Assembly (NCBI GenBank): GCA_029001845.1
Contig: JAREWP010000043.1
Location: 1-64,000 of the forward strand
Origin: Candidatus Magnetocorallium paracelense
GTDB taxonomy: Bacteria; Nitrospirota; Thermodesulfovibrionia; Thermodesulfovibrionales; Magnetobacteriaceae
Length of the DNA: 64,000 nt
Reading direction: 5' to 3'
Program-made: the position numbers and the translations under genes
The notes under the pieces: model-generated
Seen by the model: only the letters and a program-made list of their open reading frames with translations
Told to the model about the DNA's origin: nothing
Databases searched by the model: none
Shown here: positions 61,608 through 64,000 of the stretch, in pieces
Numbering within the stretch: position 1 is the first letter of the stretch
How the letters are laid out: the number at the start of each line of letters is the position of its first letter

Positions 61608-63896
61608 TTAACTGTTTTTATCCCTGTAAAATCTAAAACTGTCGCCACCCTCTTTTTTGGCTTCATACATGGCGGTGTCGGCTGACTTTAATATTTGCTG
61701 GAATTCCTCTCCATTATCGGGGAAAATGCTTACTCCCATACTGGCCGATGTTGAGCACTCGATACCGTTGAGGTTATAGGGGCTGCTTATTCTTTTTATT
61801 ATTTTACTGACGACTGCAACAACATCGGACTTATTCAAGATATAAGGTAATATCAGTACAAACTCGTCTCCCCCTATTCTGGCTATGGTATCTGAATCCC
61901 TGATGCATTCCTGTATCCTTACTACTACCTCTTTTAACAGCATATCTCCCGCATCGTGTCCAAAGGTATCGTTGATTGGTTTAAAGCTGTCAAGATCGAT
62001 AAAAATAAGTGCAAATTTATGATCATACCTTTTGGCATGAGTTATGATGTGATGTAATCTGTCATAAAACAGCGAACGGTTGGGTATGCCGGTCAGCGAG
62101 TCGTAGGTCGCCATGTGACCGACTTTCTCTTCGATTCTCTTGAACTCTATAATATTCGCTAACGTTTTGGCCACTGAGGTCAGGAAAAGGTCCTCTTTGT
62201 CTGTTCGTTTATAGCCGGCGCTGACATAAAGATTCAATACTCCGAAAAGTTTTTCTTTAAATATTATGGGAACACAGTAGTGACCATGTGGCTTCATGCC
62301 ATTAAACTGAATATCGTGATCGTCGGTTATGCTATCGTGAAACACGATTTCCTTTCTCAGGGCGGCTTTGCCGCACAAACACTTCCCAAAGGGCACTTTC
62401 TCGCAAAGTACTAACAGCTCCTTACTTAATTTGTAATCGGCTTTCATGGTTAAAATATCGTCCTCATCGACCAAAAAGATGCATCCCTTGGGATCTAAAG
62501 CCAGCCATGGCAATGTAGCCAACATTTCCAAAACTTTATAAAGTATTTCATCTAAAGTAAGAGATTCCATCAAACATTGTAGTATAGAGTTTAGTACATT
62601 CTGGGTATGGTAATTCTGTTGTAATTCCAGCTCACGGTTTTTCTCGTTCGTTATATCGCGAGAGATTCCTATTGTTCCTATTATGTCGCCGGACTGGTCA
62701 TACCAGGGTACTTTTGTTGTCGACGCCCAACAGGTTGAATTGTTCTTCTTTTTAAGCAATTCGACTTTGTTTATTAGAGGCTCGCCGGTAAGCATAATCC
62801 TTTTTTCGTCCTCTTCCGCTTCTTGCGCGATATTGTCTGAGAGGTAGTCGGAGTCTCTTCTTCCTATCATTTCCTCAGGTAGTTGCATCTGATTATGCTC
62901 TGCTTTCGCTTTATTGAGCTTTACGAACTTGTGGCTTTTGTCTTTAAAATATATGGAGTCAGGCGAGTAGTCCATAAGTGTTTGAAGCAAAAAATGAGAC
63001 GAATTCAATCTGTTTTCCAGGCTCTTACGTTTGGTGATATCTTCACCGACACTTAAAAGACCTATTGTTTTGCCGTTCTCATATAACCTGTTATTATACC
63101 AGCCTATTAAACGTTCGTTTCTTTTTGCATCCAATATTGAATATTCAAAATATCTGTATTTATCGTACTCCTCTTTGTACAATATGGCATTAAATGCTCC
63201 CCTTGCTTCTTCTTCCGTTCGATGGGTTAAAAAACGGCTAAACCAGTTTTTTCCAATGATTTGCTCTTTCTGTAGTCCCAATATTTCACAACCGCTTCTG
63301 TTTATCAGGTTAACGGTCTCATCTCTGTTAAGAACAACGATAATCATGTTGGTTGTATCCAGGTACTCATGGGCTGCATCCAGCTCCATCCGAAGCCGGC
63401 GCTCTGATGCAACTCTTGCCGTTACGTCAAAGAGGAAGAAGAAAAAACCGGAGACCTCACCGTCTCTTAAGATCGGTTGAAGACTCCAATCGTAATATCT
63501 TTCTCCTTTTCCGGAATTATCGATGAAGATAAAAGGGGCTGAAGAGGAAAAACAGGTTTCTTTGGTTTCTAAGGTATGTTTAAATAATTGAGAGATTTTT
63601 TCGTCGGGGTAGAGTTCAAATACGTTTTTCCCTGTGTAATCGGCTGTTTTCTTATTGTCTGACTTTGCAAAAGCTTCATTTACATTTATGAAGTTAAATG
63701 AATTGTCGATTTGTGCTGTTATGAAGGCGGAATTATTTAAAAAGTCGTTTTCACGAGGCTTATCTTTTAATTGTACGATTGTGTCGATTAAGTCGTTGTT
63801 CTGTGCTTTTAATGAAGTAATTTGATCATTCAGCTCGCTATTGGCAGCTTTCAAAGCCTTCATTTCGTTTAAAAATTGTTCGTTTTTTGTACTCAT
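61608..63896 (-). CDS. PAS-PAS-PAS-GAF diguanylate cyclase
   Basis: The 762-residue cytosolic-looking protein has an N-terminal coiled coil (ALKAANSELNDQITSLKAQN). Three PAS domains follow, at about 55-165, 175-290 and 305-420 (FINVNEAFAKSDNK; INRSGCEILGLQKEQIIGKN; FVKLNKAKAEHNQM), then a GAF domain at about 440-590 (GKCLCGKAALRKEIVFHDS). The GGDEF domain is at 600-760. DSLTGIPNRSLFYDRLHHII and ARIGGDEFVLILPY mark an intact active site. IRDSDTIARIGGDEF carries the RxxD inhibitory site, so product feedback is expected. No EAL domain is present. It would make c-di-GMP in response to small signals, possibly for the PilZ-tailed sugar transferase upstream. Confidence 0.92.
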   Translation of the reverse strand: MSTKNEQFLNEMKALKAANSELNDQITSLKAQNNDLIDTIVQLKDKPRENDFLNNSAFITAQIDNSFNFINVNEAFAKSDNKKTADYTGKNVFELYPDEKISQLFKHTLETKETCFSSSAPFIFIDNSGKGERYYDWSLQPILRDGEVSGFFFFLFDVTARVASERRLRMELDAAHEYLDTTNMIIVVLNRDETVNLINRSGCEILGLQKEQIIGKNWFSRFLTHRTEEEARGAFNAILYKEEYDKYRYFEYSILDAKRNERLIGWYNNRLYENGKTIGLLSVGEDITKRKSLENRLNSSHFLLQTLMDYSPDSIYFKDKSHKFVKLNKAKAEHNQMQLPEEMIGRRDSDYLSDNIAQEAEEDEKRIMLTGEPLINKVELLKKKNNSTCWASTTKVPWYDQSGDIIGTIGISRDITNEKNRELELQQNYHTQNVLNSILQCLMESLTLDEILYKVLEMLATLPWLALDPKGCIFLVDEDDILTMKADYKLSKELLVLCEKVPFGKCLCGKAALRKEIVFHDSITDDHDIQFNGMKPHGHYCVPIIFKEKLFGVLNLYVSAGYKRTDKEDLFLTSVAKTLANIIEFKRIEEKVGHMATYDSLTGIPNRSLFYDRLHHIITHAKRYDHKFALIFIDLDSFKPINDTFGHDAGDMLLKEVVVRIQECIRDSDTIARIGGDEFVLILPYILNKSDVVAVVSKIIKRISSPYNLNGIECSTSASMGVSIFPDNGEEFQQILKSADTAMYEAKKEGGDSFRFYRDKNS

Positions 63897-64000
63897 CTAT
63901 TCTGTATTTATCTTAACAGCGACAGAGAAGATGTGTAAATAGCGCATTGTTATGACAAAATAATGTAATTAAACTATTTTTTTATACCAACAGATCGCCC

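Overview
The window looks like a chromosomal stretch from a Gram-negative, probably anaerobic bacterium of moderate-to-low GC. The evidence is a Wza-type outer-membrane export lipoprotein, periplasmic SPOR and lipoprotein signals, glmM/glmS, a B12-dependent radical SAM enzyme, a class III PHA-synthase partner (PhaE), a bacterial V-type ATPase and an apparent selenoprotein. I cannot fix the taxon. Desulfobacterota, Nitrospirota or a neighbouring deep lineage would fit. No tRNA, rRNA, CRISPR array or replication origin was seen.

Layout. 1-6.4 kb: a broken gene at the left edge, a BrnT/CopG-like toxin-antitoxin pair, an acyl-CoA-ligase/alcohol-dehydrogenase operon behind a near-consensus sigma70 promoter, and a DsbA-like thiol oxidoreductase whose CxxC motif reads UGA-Pro-Tyr-Cys (candidate selenocysteine). 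6.4-12.4 kb: a six-gene sugar operon (DPM1-like glycosyltransferase, two SDR epimerases, B12-radical SAM, HddA-like kinase, HddC-like nucleotidyltransferase), probably making a GDP-heptose-type sugar. 12.6-19 kb: a degraded region with two transposase remnants, rplM-rpsI, a nucleotidyltransferase with a small partner, a HAD phosphatase and a membrane methyltransferase. 19-22 kb: two small secreted proteins and an ECF sigma/membrane anti-sigma/periplasmic sensor trio resembling CnrH-CnrY-CnrX. 22-32 kb: PhaE, a UDPGP-like nucleotidyltransferase, a UDP-sugar epimerase, glmM, glmS, a CysQ-CysC fusion and a second, intact CysQ. 32.4-40 kb: a V-ATPase operon (E, DUF2764, A, B, D, I, K) with a perfect CRP-type half-site pair placed as in a class II activated promoter. 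40-43 kb: an Rpn-type nuclease, a 52-residue Pmp3-like peptide and a DUF2959 lipoprotein. 42.9-61 kb: a large Wzx/Wzy-type polysaccharide locus. 61.6-63.9 kb: a PAS-PAS-PAS-GAF-GGDEF diguanylate cyclase.

The polysaccharide locus is the most unusual part. It opens with a 1203-residue protein that joins three SPOR (peptidoglycan-binding) repeats, a transmembrane helix, a long acidic/Asn-rich linker and a BY-kinase/ParA-like P-loop domain. Wza, Wzz, an initiating sugar transferase with a PilZ-like C-terminus, Wzy, glycosyltransferases, a seven-repeat propeller protein with dockerin-like loops, Wzx and an HprK-like kinase follow. The kinase domain is absent from Wzz, so the SPOR fusion probably supplies it. 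The PilZ-like tail and the nearby GGDEF protein suggest c-di-GMP control. glmM, glmS, the UDPGP-like enzyme and the epimerases would supply nucleotide sugars.

The intergenic DNA is full of dispersed palindromic elements: six copies of a roughly 130-150 bp family with CAGCAGTCAGC-like ends, a 184 bp MITE with perfect 24 bp inverted repeats, a 120 bp inverted element between glmM and glmS, and several shorter repeated hairpins.
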